Shown here in pieces: positions 8,022 to 15,193 of a stretch of DNA of 26,361 nucleotides; position 1 is the first letter of the stretch, and the number at the start of each line of letters is the position of its first letter. The notes below the pieces were generated by a model that saw nothing but the letters and a program-made list of their open reading frames with translations, ran no database searches and was not told where the DNA came from. The position numbers were made by a program, and so were the translations under genes. Source of the stretch: CAYZJV01 sp964478945 (GTDB taxonomy: Bacteria; Spirochaetota; Spirochaetia; Sphaerochaetales; Sphaerochaetaceae); assembly GCA_964478945.1 (NCBI GenBank), contig CAYZJV010000039.1, positions 1 to 26,361 on the forward strand, given 5' to 3'.

Positions 8022-9362
8022 TCAATAGGATGCGATATCGAGATTGTCCTTGACCTGTTGCTTGAAATCCGCGATCGCTTGCGCGCGGCTCTTGTTGCCA
8101 GCGGTGTATTCACGGACCTGGTCACGCCAGTAGATGTTGATCGTTTCGTCGTACTGGTGCTTGTTGCGACCGGTGGCGAACTGACCGGCAGGAACGAACA
8201 CATCGAACATGTTCTGTCCACCGAGGAAGTCCAATGTACCGTCCGACATCTCCATCACAGTACCCGAAGCGACGGTATCCTTGGTTCCGCCCGGTCCGAA
8301 GAGTGTGCCGTTCGCCCAGAAATATTGCAATCCGGTCTTCGAGCTGTCGAGAGTGATCCACTCGATGATATCGCCGATCACATCCTTATGCTTGCTGTTG
8401 TCGTTCGCAAGAACCCACGTGCCTCCCCAGAAGAATCCGACGGGAGGTTCACAGACTGCCCAGTCGCCATAGGTTCCTTCGCCGGGAGCACTGCCACCGG
8501 AGTTACCTGCCATGACGTAGTTGATCAACCATGCGGGTCCGAAGAAACCGAAGATCGGTTTCTCACCGGCATCCTTCATATCGGCAAACCATGCATCCGT
8601 CCAGTCACGGGTGTCGTTCGAATATCCCTTGTCGATCATCATCTTGGCCATGTCGAGGAATGCCTCGCGATCGGGATCGAGGTAGAGTTTGCCATCGACG
8701 ATCCAACCCTTTTCAGAAGCTCCTTCGATCGCATGCCAAAGATCTCCATCACCACTGAGGATGCCATAGCCCTTCGCGCGCAACTCAGCCGCGGCTTTCC
8801 AGAATTTATCCCAACCGGGACCGACTTTCGTCTTTATCACCGATGGATCATCGGTTCCCCATACATCCTTGGCGATTGAACGACGATAGATGAACGCTCC
8901 ACCGGTGGCCTGATACCCGAGGCCGACCAACTCACCAGCAGGGTTGGTTCCGATATCTACGGTATACTGTGCGATATCGGCCTCCTTCAGTTTGGCATCG
9001 ACATCGATTCCGAGATCCTTGTAGGGGGCGGCGAAATCGGAAGCATCACCTTGGGTGTACTTCAGCACGAACGCACTCTCGGCACAGTAGATGTCGGGAG
9101 CGTCGGCTCCACCACTTACCAGAGCCTGGTCGAGGGCCGGTTGATACGCTCCGTCGGTCGTGGCGATGATCGTCGTCTTGATCTCGTAATCGAAGTCAGG
9201 ATTGAGTTCCTTGTACTTTTCGAGCATTTTGGGGACTTCATCGGTGAAGCTCCATAGGTTGATTACCTTGGGAGCGGCTTCCTGTGCTCCTTGAGCGACA
9301 AGCGGGAGAGTGAAGCCGATCACCAGCAGCAAACATAACAACACACCCAGTTTCCGTTTCAT
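8022..9362 (-). CDS. CUT1 sugar ABC transporter substrate-binding protein
   Basis: The 446-residue product begins with a signal peptide (M-K-R-K-L-G, a hydrophobic core, then V-A-Q-G-A-Q-E-A). No lipobox cysteine is seen at the cleavage region, so cleavage by signal peptidase I is likely. The mature protein has the family 1 extracellular solute-binding fold: N-L-W-S-F-T-D-E-V-P at the start and a Trp-rich ligand region with F-F-G-P-A-W-L and F-F-W-G-G-T-W-V. Many aromatics fit stacking against sugar rings. The frame extends upstream to 9443, but the ATG at 9362 has GGAGGAA directly before it and the signal peptide starts there. It is the first gene of the transporter-glycosidase operon. The sugar bound cannot be named. 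Confidence 0.93.
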   Translation of the reverse strand: MKRKLGVLLCLLLVIGFTLPLVAQGAQEAAPKVINLWSFTDEVPKMLEKYKELNPDFDYEIKTTIIATTDGAYQPALDQALVSGGADAPDIYCAESAFVLKYTQGDASDFAAPYKDLGIDVDAKLKEADIAQYTVDIGTNPAGELVGLGYQATGGAFIYRRSIAKDVWGTDDPSVIKTKVGPGWDKFWKAAAELRAKGYGILSGDGDLWHAIEGASEKGWIVDGKLYLDPDREAFLDMAKMMIDKGYSNDTRDWTDAWFADMKDAGEKPIFGFFGPAWLINYVMAGNSGGSAPGEGTYGDWAVCEPPVGFFWGGTWVLANDNSKHKDVIGDIIEWITLDSSKTGLQYFWANGTLFGPGGTKDTVASGTVMEMSDGTLDFLGGQNMFDVFVPAGQFATGRNKHQYDETINIYWRDQVREYTAGNKSRAQAIADFKQQVKDNLDIASY

Positions 9363-9526
9363 ACATATTCCTCCTTCATGTATGTGCCCTAAGGCATATG
9401 ATTTCTTGCACTGTGGGATAATAATTGTATGTACGAATCCCACGTACCGCTATGTTACTATCGTGTCAAGCGGACCGAAAGTAGTCATATGCCTAGAGTT
9501 TCCCTAGGACAAATGTCCTATGGAAA
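9363..9526 (-). promoter_or_regulatory. Promoter region of the sugar transporter operon
   Basis: This 164-bp gap lies between the response-regulator stop codon and the binding-protein start. A perfect TTGACA (minus strand, 9469-9464) has only TACGTG at the expected -10 distance, so the promoter may need an activator. GGCATATGA at 9393-9401 recurs inverted as TCATATGCC at 9485-9493. ATGTACGAAT at 9429-9438 matches eight of ten bases of the repeat at the sensor-operon promoter. The exact transcription start cannot be read. Confidence 0.5.
9505..9520. promoter_or_regulatory. Perfect palindromic element upstream of the transporter promoter
   Basis: TAGGACA-AA-TGTCCTA is a perfect 7+2+7 inverted repeat starting 7 bp beyond the response-regulator stop codon. 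No T-run follows on either strand and the spacer is too short for a good RNA hairpin loop, so a protein-binding site is more likely than a terminator. It lies about 35 bp upstream of the TTGACA element. Confidence 0.55.
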
Positions 9527-10174
9527 TCATCCTTCGTTGGCATGTACCCATTTCACAGCGAACTTGCGCAATTCACGGGCATCGGGAATGGAGAGCTTGT
9601 GCCGGATGTTGTCGCGATACACATTGATGGTCTTGGACGACAAATTGAGAGTTCCTGCAATTTCAGACACTCCGAAACCTTGTCCAAGCAACCTGAGCAC
9701 TTCGAGTTCACGCACACTGAGTTGATCAACAGGATTCAGATCCTGTCTATTGTCGTGCGACACCAGGGAATCAAGCAACCTTTCCCTCATATCGACGGAG
9801 AGATAGATTTTCCCCTTCAACACCATCGCTATAGCTTCCAACAGTGTGGAGGCGGCCTCCTGTTTCATCACATACCCCTTGGCCCCCGCCTTGAGTGCAC
9901 TGGAAGCATAGATGATCTCATCATACATCGAAACAACGATCGACTTGACCTGGGGATACGAATCCTTCAGCAACTTGACCAGTTCCAAACCATTCTCCAA
10001 ATGCAGTGCGATATCGATGAGAATAATATCAGGGGTGTGCCGTTCCACCATTGCCATCGCCTCGGATATGGAAGTGGCCTCACCCACCACACGATACTGG
10101 GCATTGTTGCCTATCACGCTCACCAAGCCCTGTCTGAACAGCGGATGGTCGTCGACCACCACGAAATCAACCAT
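9527..10174 (-). CDS. NarL/FixJ-family response regulator
   Basis: The 215-residue protein has a receiver domain (1-120) and a LuxR-type helix-turn-helix (about 150-208). The acidic pair is Asp8-Asp9, the phosphoacceptor Asp54 (I-L-I-D), the switch Ser82 and the conserved Lys104 (Y-V-M-K). The DNA-binding part reads L-S-V-R-E-L-E-V-L-R-L-L...S-E-I-A-G-T-L-N-L-S-S-K-T-I-N-V-Y. The chosen ATG gives the usual M-V-D-F-V-V-V-D-D-H-P-L-F-R-Q-G start and overlaps the end of the kinase gene by 8 bp. An in-frame TTG at 10198 is the alternative, since the best GGAGGAG lies 16 bp before the ATG. It is the evident partner of the kinase upstream and probably regulates the transporter operon directly downstream. 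Confidence 0.93.
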   Translation of the reverse strand: MVDFVVVDDHPLFRQGLVSVIGNNAQYRVVGEATSISEAMAMVERHTPDIILIDIALHLENGLELVKLLKDSYPQVKSIVVSMYDEIIYASSALKAGAKGYVMKQEAASTLLEAIAMVLKGKIYLSVDMRERLLDSLVSHDNRQDLNPVDQLSVRELEVLRLLGQGFGVSEIAGTLNLSSKTINVYRDNIRHKLSIPDARELRKFAVKWVHANEG

Positions 10175-12491
10175 ATGTCCCAATTTGCTCTCCTCCAACC
10201 GACACCCTCACCGATGTACCATCCTTTGAAGTGTCGATTTGCAGACCGACTTGGGCCATGCTTGCCCTGTTGCGCATGATCCTCAGGCCCAATCCGCCTT
10301 CCCGAATCGTGGCGGGCAATCCTATACCGTCATCACGAATGGTCGCGATTCGAACAGGATCACCCTCATGATCGAATTCCGTTTCCAATGTGATTTCGAC
10401 CTTTTTGGCTTTTGAATGTTTGATCGCATTGTTCAAAGCCTCCTGGATGATTCTGAAGACATGCAGGGATATGTCCGGATCCGCTATCTCGAAATCATCC
10501 TCGGTATGCAGTTCGATAGCTACGGAAGCATATCGTTTCGCATCACCCACAAGCGCCTCCAATTGCTCGGAGAAGGCATGTGGTTCCATCTCCAACGGCA
10601 AAAGTCCTCTGGATATGGTCTTTATTTTGGTGATCGATTCGCTCAATAGAGCACTGATTTGCTCCAATGCCTCCGTCTCTGTTTTGCCACAATGCGTCAA
10701 GGAACTTTTAACCGATGAAGCAAGCAGGGAAATTCCCAGCAGATGCTGGCACAGATCATCGTGCAAATCCTGTCCGATCCGTTCCATGGTCTTGCTCGAG
10801 ATTTCCATCACCTCGTGTTCCAATTCCTTCCTTCGTTTGATTTCTCCCAACAAATCCCTGGTGCGGATTTCCACCTGCTCGGTGAGGGTCCTCTCATGTG
10901 AACGAACCTGTTCCAGCAGTAGGGTTCCCTTCAGATTGCTTGAAATTTGTTCCTGCAGCACATCGTAGAGCGCAGGAATCACGATACCTATGGGAACAAA
11001 AAGATATCCCAGAGGTTCATCGATATGGACCAAAGGCATGAGAATCCATTGGCCGTTCCGCCACTGTTTTCCCAAATGGGGCGGCAGCAATTCGGTGTAC
11101 TCGAAATCCTCCTGATCCGCCGGAGGCACCTCCCTCATGCTCATCAGCATCCTCGCCCTTCCCGGTTTTCCATTGAAAGTGATCAAGAACCCTTCATGTA
11201 TGCCGAACAGTTGGAGACCTTTGCGGAGATTGGTGAACATATCCTCCAGTTCGAATGCTCCGGCCAACATCGCACTCACTTGGCGCAATGTCTCGAATGA
11301 GGATTCGGTCGCCACACGTTTGGCAGCCTGGCTCCTTCCGAACTTCTCTCCGGTCAAGGCACGCGCAGCACCCATGATGGTCGCAAGTTGACGGGAACCC
11401 GGTTCCATGTTTTTCGCACAATGGTTCTCAACCACCGAAAGATAATCGTTCCAACGATCCATGGCCCCACTTTCCATATTGGTGGCATCAATGGCGCGAT
11501 TGAGACGCATGACCACACCATCGTAGTCACCTTTGCGTACAAGGATCATGAGATCGAATATTGCCCTTCGTTCCTCGTTGGTGGCATAGCGGGGAATATC
11601 CTCCAATTCGGGAGTATAGCTGAAACGGGGTCCACAACCACATGATTCACGGATGACGGGCACACAGGTGAGAGAAACATGCTCCTCGCATCCCCCTTCC
11701 ATCAAATTTTCAAGCATCGCCACCGCCCTCTCCCCCATCTCGTGCATCGGCTGCATCACGGTGGTCAAAGGTGGCAGGGTATAGCGTGAGGATTCGATAT
11801 TGTCGAATCCCACAACCGACACATCATCGGGAACCTTGATCCCTTGACGGGCCAGTTCGTCGAGCGCTCCTTGGGCCATCCTGTCGTTCATGCATACAAG
11901 TGCGTCGAACGGTACTCCTGTCGAAAGCAGTGTTTCAACGGCCCTCATGCCCGAATCCTGGGTGAATGTGCCCGGAACCACCAGGCGCTCGTCGAGGGGA
12001 AGTCCCTTCATCGCAAGAGTCGTCCTACATGCCGTAAGCCGGCTGATCGCTTCATCGTGGCTTTCCGGACCTCCTATCAAGGCGAAACTCCTGCGACCAT
12101 GCTCCTCGACCAGATGCTCCACCAGTGAAGAGATCGCCTCCGCACCCTCCACCACTATGTCCGACATGCCACGTATTCTCATGCCGATCGACACACGTGG
12201 CAAGGACGCCCACTGTGCGAAGAAATCCCTCAAATCGACAGAGGAGAAAAACGTGGCCAATGAAGAGGAGATGATGATGAGTCCATCGATGTTCCTCTCA
12301 CTGGCAAGATGGTAGGCAAGATTGGAGGATGCCTCCGAGGCGATCGGAGAACCGAGTCGGGAACCAAGAAACGATACGGAACCGAAGCCCCTCTCTTGTG
12401 CCGCGTGTTGTATGGCATGCCATACCGTCGATTGATACCCATCGTCCAAGGAAGCGGTGAAGACTCCGATGCATCGTTTCCTTTCGCTCAT
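10167..12491 (-). CDS. Cytoplasmic histidine kinase with LacI-type sugar-binding sensor domain
   Basis: This is a 774-residue fusion. Residues 5-285 are a LacI/GalR-type ligand-binding domain without its DNA-binding headpiece; the hallmark is V-V-G-F-D-N-I-E-S-S-R-Y-T-L-P-P-L-T-T-V (226-245). It ends with R-E-S-C-G-C (281-286). Residues 300-395 are helical linker, about 395-520 looks GAF-like, and 525-560 is a charged coiled coil. A HisKA_3 dimerisation domain follows, with phosphoacceptor His577 in R-I-G-Q-D-L-H-D-D-L-C-Q. The HATPase domain has the N box Q-E-A-L-N-N-A-I-K-H (683-692), D-D-G-I-G-L-P (720-726) and G-G-L-G-L-R (732-737). There is no signal peptide or membrane segment, so it should sense a sugar inside the cell. 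The start follows GAGGTG. It lies 9 bp after the flavoprotein gene and overlaps the response regulator. Confidence 0.92.
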   Translation of the reverse strand: MSERKRCIGVFTASLDDGYQSTVWHAIQHAAQERGFGSVSFLGSRLGSPIASEASSNLAYHLASERNIDGLIIISSSLATFFSSVDLRDFFAQWASLPRVSIGMRIRGMSDIVVEGAEAISSLVEHLVEEHGRRSFALIGGPESHDEAISRLTACRTTLAMKGLPLDERLVVPGTFTQDSGMRAVETLLSTGVPFDALVCMNDRMAQGALDELARQGIKVPDDVSVVGFDNIESSRYTLPPLTTVMQPMHEMGERAVAMLENLMEGGCEEHVSLTCVPVIRESCGCGPRFSYTPELEDIPRYATNEERRAIFDLMILVRKGDYDGVVMRLNRAIDATNMESGAMDRWNDYLSVVENHCAKNMEPGSRQLATIMGAARALTGEKFGRSQAAKRVATESSFETLRQVSAMLAGAFELEDMFTNLRKGLQLFGIHEGFLITFNGKPGRARMLMSMREVPPADQEDFEYTELLPPHLGKQWRNGQWILMPLVHIDEPLGYLFVPIGIVIPALYDVLQEQISSNLKGTLLLEQVRSHERTLTEQVEIRTRDLLGEIKRRKELEHEVMEISSKTMERIGQDLHDDLCQHLLGISLLASSVKSSLTHCGKTETEALEQISALLSESITKIKTISRGLLPLEMEPHAFSEQLEALVGDAKRYASVAIELHTEDDFEIADPDISLHVFRIIQEALNNAIKHSKAKKVEITLETEFDHEGDPVRIATIRDDGIGLPATIREGGLGLRIMRNRASMAQVGLQIDTSKDGTSVRVSVGGEQIGTYG

Positions 12492-12500
12492 CGAATCACC

Positions 12501-13100
12501 TCAATTCGCTTGCAGCAAGAATGATTCGGCAAAGGCCTTTCCGGCCGTACGGGCTTTTTCCAGATCTTCCGAACAACGGGAAACCGAAGATGCACCAAAG
12601 TGTCCCGGAAATGCCAAGGTAGCGAAGACTCCGTAACCGACCGCGGCGATACCATCCCGCATGGAGACCGTGGTGTATCCCAATTCCTTCTCATCGACCT
12701 GTTCGCATACACCGAATACCAGTACCTTCTTGCCCCTGTTCGCCAAACGGGAGGTATAGGGACCTGGGCGAGGTTCGGTGAAATCGAAAAATGGATAAAG
12801 ACGATCTATGAAGGCCTTCATCCAAGGGGTGACATTGTAGTTGTACGCTGGACAACCGAGGATGATTCCGTCGGCCTCCTCCAGTTTCCCGTACAACAGA
12901 TGCATTCCGTCCATAAATCGGGTACAGGTTTTGTCGCTTCTGCACCTCTCGCATCCCACGCATGGTTCAATATGGTAGGATTGCAATCGGATATGCTCTA
13001 CCTTTGCTCCGACCTCCATGACTCCATCGAGCATGGAACCCATGAGATGGGAAGTGTTACCGCCCGAACGGGGGCTACCGTTGAATCCGATGATGTACAT
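12501..13100 (-). CDS. Flavodoxin-fold FMN reductase with iron-sulfur-flavoprotein-like cysteine motif
   Basis: The 199-residue protein has the FMN-binding loop G-S-P-R-S-G-G-N-T (8-16) and the family motif G-C-P-A-Y-N-Y-N-V-T-P-W-M-K-A-F-I-D-R (from about residue 82). Between them Cys47, Cys50, Cys53 and Cys59 form C-x2-C-x2-C-x5-C. That spacing is the compact cluster motif of iron-sulfur flavoproteins (Isf), although many NAD(P)H-dependent FMN reductases share part of it. The likely role is electron transfer or quinone/disulfide reduction in the cytoplasm. The frame is open to 13151, but the ATG at 13100 follows GGAGAGG and gives the standard M-Y-I-I-G-F-N-G-S-P-R start. It is the first gene of the kinase-regulator operon, 9 bp before the kinase. 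Confidence 0.85.
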   Translation of the reverse strand: MYIIGFNGSPRSGGNTSHLMGSMLDGVMEVGAKVEHIRLQSYHIEPCVGCERCRSDKTCTRFMDGMHLLYGKLEEADGIILGCPAYNYNVTPWMKAFIDRLYPFFDFTEPRPGPYTSRLANRGKKVLVFGVCEQVDEKELGYTTVSMRDGIAAVGYGVFATLAFPGHFGASSVSRCSEDLEKARTAGKAFAESFLLQAN

Positions 13101-13115
13101 GACTGGTACCTCTCC

Positions 13116-13145
13116 TTGTACGACTATACCATGGATTGTACGACT
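13116..13145 (-). promoter_or_regulatory. Promoter of the sensor operon flanked by a 10-bp direct repeat
   Basis: TTGTACGACT occurs exactly at 13116-13125 and 13136-13145, a 20-bp period of about two helical turns. The first copy overlaps an extended -10 element (minus strand TGG-TATAGT, 13131-13123) and the second lies in the -35/spacer region, where no good -35 is seen. This is the layout of an activator or repressor site. The ATG at 13100 is 23 bp from the -10 element. Confidence 0.6.
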
Positions 13146-13167
13146 CCGCATTCACAGTAGGGAAGAA

Positions 13168-13196
13168 TTCCCCCAATCTTCTTTTAATGGTATACT
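13168..13196 (+). promoter_or_regulatory. Extended -10 promoter of the small membrane protein-carrier operon
   Basis: TGG-TATACT (13188-13196) is a strong extended -10 element. TTCCCC lies 17 bp upstream and is a weak -35. The -35 forms the right arm of GGGAA-GAA-TTCCC (13160-13172), a small inverted repeat. Transcription would start near 13203. It diverges from the sensor-operon promoter about 60 bp away. Confidence 0.55.
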
Positions 13197-13226
13197 TTTC
13201 GCTATCGCAAGAAAGGAGTGTCATAA

Positions 13227-13544
13227 ATGACCGATTCCTCTGTACGCAAGGGTATGTTCACCATTCTACTGTTGGCCATGGTATTGCTTTTGGCCACCTC
13301 ATGTCTCCCACATGACATCAGCCCGATCGATGAAAAACCGGCTGGATTCTTCATGGGTGTATGGCATGGATGGATCGCCCCAATCTCACTCATTGTGAAA
13401 CTGTTCGATCCCACCGTAGGCATCTACCAATCCCACAACACCGGGTGGTGGTACGACTTTGGGTTCTACATGGCCATCATCAGTGGGTTCGGAGGGTTGT
13501 CGCTCGCACGCAGGAAACCTCACAAACACCATTCGTCAGATTGA
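13227..13544 (+). CDS. Small conserved membrane protein or lipoprotein of unknown function
   Basis: The 105-residue protein starts after AAAGGAGTG. It opens with a hydrophobic segment (about 10-24) ending in L-A-T-S-C, which could be a relaxed spirochaetal lipobox with Cys26 lipidated. A second membrane-compatible stretch lies near the end (about 78-95), followed by a basic, His-rich tail. The central part G-F-F-M-G-V-W-H-G-W-I-A-P-I-S-L-I and N-T-G-W-W-Y-D-F-G-F matches a small conserved protein I have seen in other bacteria without a named function. Only 9 bp separate it from the AEC carrier gene, so both are made from one transcript; a functional link is inference only. Confidence 0.75.
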   Translation: MTDSSVRKGMFTILLLAMVLLLATSCLPHDISPIDEKPAGFFMGVWHGWIAPISLIVKLFDPTVGIYQSHNTGWWYDFGFYMAIISGFGGLSLARRKPHKHHSSD

Positions 13545-13553
13545 GGAACTCCA

Positions 13554-14435
13554 ATGTTTTTGGATGTATTCGTTCAACTGCTTCCCATCCTGCTGCTTAT
13601 TCTGGGCGGGCATCTTGTTAACAAAATCCATAGGATCGAGGTCAACACCCTGGTGAAGCTGGTGGCCGATTTCTTCATGCCCCTGCTCATCTTCCATTCC
13701 CTGTACTACAGCGATCTACAGGGAACTCTTGTGCTTGGTATCGCGGGGGCCACCACATTGATCGTGGTGTTGAATACGCTCTTCAGCTATCTGTATACAC
13801 GTGTCGCACATATCGATCCACGGGGATTCATGCCTGGGACCATTTTCATGAATTCCGGGTTCCTGGGGATTCCCCTCATGAAATTGTGGGGAGGTGCGAT
13901 GGCTATGAATCTGATCGTGATGTTCGATCAAATCCAGACCATCTACATCTTCACATTGGGAATCTTCATCATCACCGGTGGCATAAGCACCAAATCGCTC
14001 AAGACGATGATGCTCTCACCCATTCTATGGGCTATATTATTGGGATTCTTCGTCAAATTGTTCCAAATTCCCGTGTGGCAACCGCTGCTGGACACATGTG
14101 AATTCGGTGGCAACGCAGGACCTCCCCTGGCGACGTTTGCCCTGGGGGTATCTTTGGCAAGCACCAAGCTTCACTTCAATCGGCATATATTGTTCGCGAT
14201 CCTTCTTCGTGTGGTGGGAGGATTTCTCTTCGGATATGTCGGGACACTTCTTTTCAACATCACCGGATTGGCGAGAACCGTGGTCATTGTGGCTTCGTCG
14301 CTTCCCGCTGCGGTGTTCACTTCGGTCCTTCCCCTTCGCTACGGTGTAGACAGCGAATACGCAGGCAGTATCGTGATACTCTCCACGATCGCAGGTATCT
14401 TCACCATTCCCCTTGCGTTCATGATTGCCACATGA
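13554..14435 (+). CDS. AEC-family (auxin efflux carrier/malate permease type) transporter
   Basis: The 293-residue protein is almost wholly membrane-embedded, with about ten segments in two similar halves, as in the AEC family. The family motif M-N-S-G-F-L-G-I-P-L lies near residue 100 and the matching half-site G-V-S-L-A-S-T in the second half. The C-terminus S-S-L-P-A-A-V-F-T-S-V-L and S-T-I-A-G-I-F-T-I-P also fits. Bacterial members move malate, malonate or other carboxylates; the substrate here is not predictable. The start has GAGGAA at proper spacing. It is the second gene after the small membrane protein. Confidence 0.88.
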   Translation: MFLDVFVQLLPILLLILGGHLVNKIHRIEVNTLVKLVADFFMPLLIFHSLYYSDLQGTLVLGIAGATTLIVVLNTLFSYLYTRVAHIDPRGFMPGTIFMNSGFLGIPLMKLWGGAMAMNLIVMFDQIQTIYIFTLGIFIITGGISTKSLKTMMLSPILWAILLGFFVKLFQIPVWQPLLDTCEFGGNAGPPLATFALGVSLASTKLHFNRHILFAILLRVVGGFLFGYVGTLLFNITGLARTVVIVASSLPAAVFTSVLPLRYGVDSEYAGSIVILSTIAGIFTIPLAFMIAT

Positions 14436-14465
14436 ACCATAACGCTATACGAGGTGATGAACCTC

Positions 14466-14474
14466 TGCTATAGT
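14466..14474 (+). promoter_or_regulatory. Extended -10 element just before plsC, possibly giving a leaderless mRNA
   Basis: TGC-TATAGT ends 6 bp before the ATG at 14481, which would put the transcription start at or next to the ATG. No Shine-Dalgarno sequence lies directly before that ATG. The -35 position (TATACG) is weak. An upstream GAGGT-GATGA-ACCTC inverted repeat (14451-14465) covers the only purine-rich site. Confidence 0.4.
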
Positions 14475-14480
14475 ACTCAA

Positions 14481-15167
14481 ATGAAATTCAGCGAACGCAT
14501 CACCAACGCCCTCATGCGGACTGTATTCCGCATGTGTTTCAAAATGGATACCAAAGAATTCGACAAGGTTCCCACAAAAGGGCCCTTCATGATCGTGGCC
14601 AACCATACTTCGGCACTCGACGGTCCCTTGATGTATGTCTTCATGCAACCGCGCAAAATGGTGGCAATGGCCAAGAAGGAGTTGTGGAACCATCGTTTCA
14701 CCCGCTTCATCATGAATCTCTGGGGTTCCATTCCTGTGGACAGGGAAAATATGGGACGCGAATCGATGGAACAATGCTTTGCGGTGCTTGATCGAGGCGA
14801 TATCCTTGCGATCGCACCCGAAGGAACTCGCAACAGCACCGGAGAACTGCAGGAGGGGAAAGCGGGAGTCGCCTTCATAGCCCACAGGAAACAGGTTCCC
14901 ATGGTACCGATCGTGGTCCTTGGTTTCGAGAATTTCTCACGTAACATCAAGCGTTTGAGAAGAACACCCCTTTTGATCGCAGTGGGCGAGCCATTCGAAA
15001 TCATTAAGAAGGGTGGCCGTCTCGATGCCTCCGGTCGTCAACAATTGGTCGACGAGATCATGCTCCGTCTCGCCGGACTCATGCCGAAAGAGTATTGGGG
15101 ATATTATTCGGACCGGGAAGCCCTCTTTGAACTCACCCGGTCCATCAAGGAGTTGCCGGGGAGTTGA
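14481..15167 (+). CDS. plsC: 1-acyl-sn-glycerol-3-phosphate acyltransferase
   Basis: The 228-residue protein carries the acyltransferase motifs in order: N-H-T-S-A-L-D (His42 and Asp47 of H-x4-D), G-S-I-P-V-D-R (82-88), P-E-G-T-R (113-117) and V-P-M-V-P-I-V (from about 142). It transfers an acyl chain to lysophosphatidate at the inner face of the membrane to make phosphatidate. The start is uncertain. The frame can begin with GTG at 14454, ATG at 14457 or ATG at 14481; the last gives the family-like M-K-F-S-E-R-I-T-N start but has no ribosome binding site. It may be transcribed from its own promoter or read through from the carrier gene upstream. It converges with the aldo-keto reductase gene. 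Confidence 0.88.
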   Translation: MKFSERITNALMRTVFRMCFKMDTKEFDKVPTKGPFMIVANHTSALDGPLMYVFMQPRKMVAMAKKELWNHRFTRFIMNLWGSIPVDRENMGRESMEQCFAVLDRGDILAIAPEGTRNSTGELQEGKAGVAFIAHRKQVPMVPIVVLGFENFSRNIKRLRRTPLLIAVGEPFEIIKKGGRLDASGRQQLVDEIMLRLAGLMPKEYWGYYSDREALFELTRSIKELPGS

Positions 15168-15184
15168 GATAGTCACCCCCCGGC
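15155..15184. terminator. GC-rich hairpin at the plsC / aldo-keto reductase convergent junction
   Basis: GCCGGGG (15155-15161) pairs with CCCCGGC (15178-15184) around a 16-nt loop that contains the plsC stop codon. No T-run follows on either strand. It could act as a bidirectional, Rho-assisted end or a 3' protecting structure. Confidence 0.4.
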
Positions 15185-15193
15185 CATGTGGCA

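Noticed and set aside
7977..8879. 300-codon open frame on the plus strand
   Set aside because: It is antisense to the binding-protein gene and begins inside the intercistronic stem-loop.
9505..9520. Palindrome as terminator of the response-regulator gene
   Set aside because: There is no T-run on the minus strand and only a 2-nt loop; a protein-binding site fits better.
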